64,000 nucleotides of DNA, taken from NCBI RefSeq assembly GCF_900111935.1, contig NZ_FOYN01000003.1:221973-285972 (forward strand), in the 5' to 3' direction. Both the position numbers and the translations under genes were made by a program. The notes beneath the pieces were generated by a model. It was not told the origin of the DNA, searched no databases, and was given only the letters and a program-made list of their open reading frames with translations. This document shows, piece by piece, positions 62,222 through 64,000 of the stretch (position 1 is its first letter; each line of letters starts with the position of its first letter). This DNA is from Halorubrum sodomense. Its GTDB lineage: Archaea; Halobacteriota; Halobacteria; Halobacteriales; Haloferacaceae.

Positions 62222-63688
62222 TCAGGACCCGTTCGAGCCGTCGCCGCTCCCGCCCTCCACGCCGAGCGCGTCGAACAGCTTCCGGCGGACCGCCTCCTCG
62301 GTGAGGTGGAGCAGCGTGTCGCGGTTCTCGCCGCTCGCCTCGATGCCGGTGAAGATGCCGAGCGGGATCTCGAGCGACCCCTGCGTGGAGTGGCCGGCGG
62401 CGTCGCCCATCTCCGAGAACGCCTCGTCGAGGACGTTGCCGATGTTCAGCCGGATGTCCTTCGAGCGCGCGGCGAGGTAGATCTTCTCGTCGGCGATGCC
62501 CAACACGGCCGTCGTCGTGATCCCCTCTAAGTTGAGGAGGTGTTGCGCGGCCTGCGCGAGCGCCTCGCGGTCGCGGATGAACCCGGCGGTCGAGAAGAGG
62601 TGACTCCCCTGGACCTCGCGGTTCTGGATCGCCTCCGCGAGCACGTCCAGGGTCTCCGGGCTCATCGACGGCGACTCCACCTGTTCGAGCGTGTCGTGGT
62701 TCGCGAACGGGTGGAGGTACGCGGCCGCGGTCAGATCTGCGGGCGTCGTGTCCCGCTTGAAGTCCAGCGTCTCGGCGCGGATCCCGTAGAGGAGGGCGGT
62801 CGCGACCGCCTCCGAGGGCGACTGGTCGAACTCCTGGAGGTACTTCGTGAGGATCGTGGACGTCGAGGAGACGTTGGTGCGCACGTCGACGAAGCGCGCG
62901 TCGAACGGCACCTCCGACTCCAGGTGGTCGAGGTAGACGTCGATGCCGACGCCGAGGTCGAGGTCCTCGGCGGCGGCCTTCGCGAGGTCGACCGCGGCGA
63001 CCGTCTCGTACTCCGAGAGCGGCGGCGCCTCGGAGCGCGCCAGCAGGTCGATCCCGAGGAGATTGACGAACGCCCGGTTCTCTTGGTGACCGACGTCGCC
63101 CGAGTAGATGATGTCGGCGTCGACGCCGAACGCCTCGGCGATCGCCTGGAGCGCGGTCGCCGAGGCGATCGAGTCCGGCTCCGGGTTGTCGTGGGTGAGG
63201 ATCGCCATCTGGTCGCCGCCCTCCTCGATGATCTCCGCGAGCTGGCGGGCCATGTACTCCAGTTCGCCGGTCTCCAGCGACTGGAGCGCGCTGTCCGCGA
63301 TCACCGTCGAGGGGTTGATCACGACGTCGGCGCCGCGCTCCCGCAGCTCGTCCTCGCTGACGGGGTCGGAGGCCCGGACGACGACGTAGTGGTCGCCGCC
63401 GGTGTCGCGTATCGCGGAGACGGCCGCCTTGTTGGCCTCGACGTCGCTGGAGAGGATCAACACGATATCTCGGCCGTCGAGTTCGTCGACGACGTCGGGC
63501 TCGGCGATGTCCTGAACGCGCGCGTTGAGGTCCTGATCGCGGAGCGCCTCGACCCGGCTCTCGTCGCGGTCGAGGATGAGGACGTCCTTCCCGCGCTCGG
63601 TCAGTTCCTCAGCGACGGCGTGCCCGACGCTCCCACAGCCGAGGATGGCGTACCGGGTCCGCGCGGATCCGGATGCCCCACTACTCAT
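62222..63688 (-). CDS. TrkA-N (RCK) / DHH phosphoesterase fusion
   Basis: A 488-residue protein. Residues about 10-130 form an NAD-binding TrkA-N domain (YAILGCGSVGHAVAEELTERGKDVLILDRDESRVEALR). The DHH domain follows (MAILTHDNPEPDSIASATALQAIA, IIYSGDVGHQENRAFVNLL, VAAVDLAKA) with a DHHA1 region at the end (LGIADEKIYLAARSKDIRLNIGNVLDEAFSEMGDAAGHSTQGS). The usual DHH tripeptide reads DHL in VYLDHLESEVPF. Such proteins are related to c-di-nucleotide and nanoRNA phosphodiesterases; the archaeal substrate may be c-di-AMP. The nucleotide-sensing domain suggests regulation by NAD(H) or adenine nucleotides. Confidence 0.85.
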   Translation of the reverse strand: MSSGASGSARTRYAILGCGSVGHAVAEELTERGKDVLILDRDESRVEALRDQDLNARVQDIAEPDVVDELDGRDIVLILSSDVEANKAAVSAIRDTGGDHYVVVRASDPVSEDELRERGADVVINPSTVIADSALQSLETGELEYMARQLAEIIEEGGDQMAILTHDNPEPDSIASATALQAIAEAFGVDADIIYSGDVGHQENRAFVNLLGIDLLARSEAPPLSEYETVAAVDLAKAAAEDLDLGVGIDVYLDHLESEVPFDARFVDVRTNVSSTSTILTKYLQEFDQSPSEAVATALLYGIRAETLDFKRDTTPADLTAAAYLHPFANHDTLEQVESPSMSPETLDVLAEAIQNREVQGSHLFSTAGFIRDREALAQAAQHLLNLEGITTTAVLGIADEKIYLAARSKDIRLNIGNVLDEAFSEMGDAAGHSTQGSLEIPLGIFTGIEASGENRDTLLHLTEEAVRRKLFDALGVEGGSGDGSNGS

Positions 63689-63847
63689 TGAAGGGATTTC
63701 CGCGGCACGACACTTAACGAGTGCGCTCTCGCGGCCCCGCCGGGCCGGAACCGGGTGCCGCCGCGGCGGCCGCGCGGAACGGTCTCTGTGCCGCCGTCGT
63801 CACGGAATGAAAAGGTCTTTTAACTCGACAGCGGTACGATTCAGTGA

Positions 63848-63921
63848 GGGCCGGTAGCTCAGTTAGGGAGAGCGACGGACTCTTAATCCGTCGGTCGCGT
63901 GTTCAAATCGCGCCCGGCCCG
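63848..63921 (+). tRNA. tRNA-Lys (anticodon CTT)
   Basis: A 74-base cloverleaf. The acceptor stem GGGCCGG pairs with CCGGCCC; the D arm is GCTC...GAGC; the anticodon stem ACGGA/TCCGT encloses CTCTTAA, anticodon CTT; the T arm is GCGTG-TTCAAAT-CGCGC. The discriminator base is G and no CCA is encoded, as usual in archaea. No intron is seen. A short T-run (CATTTTTCGG) at about 63953 may end the transcript. Confidence 0.95.
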
Positions 63922-63994
63922 CTCCGTTAATAAAGAGTAGAGGCTTCACGGATACATTTTTCGGTCGATCCGGGGTCTGCTCGGAGGTGGCGTC

Positions 63995-64000
63995 ATGAGC
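63995..64000 (+). other. Possible start of a gene running off the right edge
   Basis: ATGAGC at the last six bases could open a coding region, but two codons give no evidence of identity. Listed only so that the edge is accounted for. Confidence 0.15.

Overview
The window is chromosomal DNA of a haloarchaeon, most likely Halorubrum or a close relative. The evidence is high GC with strong G/C in third codon positions, acidic Asp/Glu-rich proteins, many leaderless genes with a TATA-like box about 25 bases before the start codon, an archaeal AglB oligosaccharyltransferase, TrmB-type regulation, and many small haloarchaea-type zinc-ribbon and membrane proteins. The genus is inferred, not proven. 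No rRNA and no CRISPR array were seen; one tRNA-Lys(CTT) lies near the right edge.

Layout. 1-8.5 kb: a cut-off TnpB gene, a DUF5787-type protein, and a lactate oxidation locus (FAD/Fe-S D-lactate dehydrogenase divergent from LutC and a fused LutB-LutA). 8.5-12.5 kb: small conserved proteins, a degenerate metallo-beta-lactamase-like protein, and a thioredoxin-like gene cut by a TnpB-only transposon, with a 43-residue divergent ORF and an orphan DUF433 antitoxin beside it. 12.5-35.6 kb: a large protein-glycosylation and sugar-nucleotide region. It holds a DUF368 polyprenyl-phosphate translocase candidate, aglB, aglG, and an AT-rich island (about 17.6-26.9 kb) with a three-gene nonulosonic (sialic/legionaminic-like) acid pathway, glycosyltransferases and a flippase. 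Then come three sugar epimerase/dehydratase genes including a sulfoquinovose-synthase homologue, a TrmB regulator flanked by two copies of its likely operator, UDP-glucose dehydrogenase, GlmS and a nucleotidyltransferase. 35.7-46.7 kb: an exopolysaccharide-type cluster (response regulator, HEAT-repeat protein, processive GT2 with an odd repeat tail, GAF histidine kinase, secreted glycoside hydrolase), then GlmU and GlmM. 46.7-64 kb: mixed housekeeping and accessory genes, including a toxin-antitoxin pair with a nonsense-broken toxin, a PAPS-reductase-family protein, an alkaline-phosphatase-superfamily enzyme, a ZIP transporter, chorismate synthase, enoyl-CoA hydratase, a phosphoribosyltransferase flanked by an inverted pair of structured repeats, a DJ-1 protein, a sugar nucleotidyltransferase and a TrkA-N/DHH phosphoesterase.

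How the genes fit together. GlmS, GlmM and GlmU make UDP-GlcNAc. The hydrolysing 2-epimerase, NeuB-like synthase and NeuA-like cytidylyltransferase can turn an N-acetyl-hexosamine nucleotide into a CMP-nonulosonate. AglM makes UDP-glucuronate, the proposed substrate of AglG. The flippase and AglB would export and attach the finished glycan, and the DUF368 protein may recycle the lipid carrier. The sulfoquinovose-synthase homologue points to a sulfonated sugar, probably under TrmB-type control.

The most interesting signals are: (1) two inverted copies of a GC-rich repeat around the phosphoribosyltransferase gene whose terminal stem has changed sequence while staying perfectly paired, as expected of a structured RNA or hairpin element; (2) matching TrmB-type operators at the sulfoquinovose-synthase operon and at a 39-codon gene; (3) the AT-rich nonulosonate island whose edges fall inside genes; (4) the GDGGFVW/DPTDAA repeat tail on a membrane glycan synthase; (5) a TnpB whose RuvC-II motif lacks the usual glutamate.
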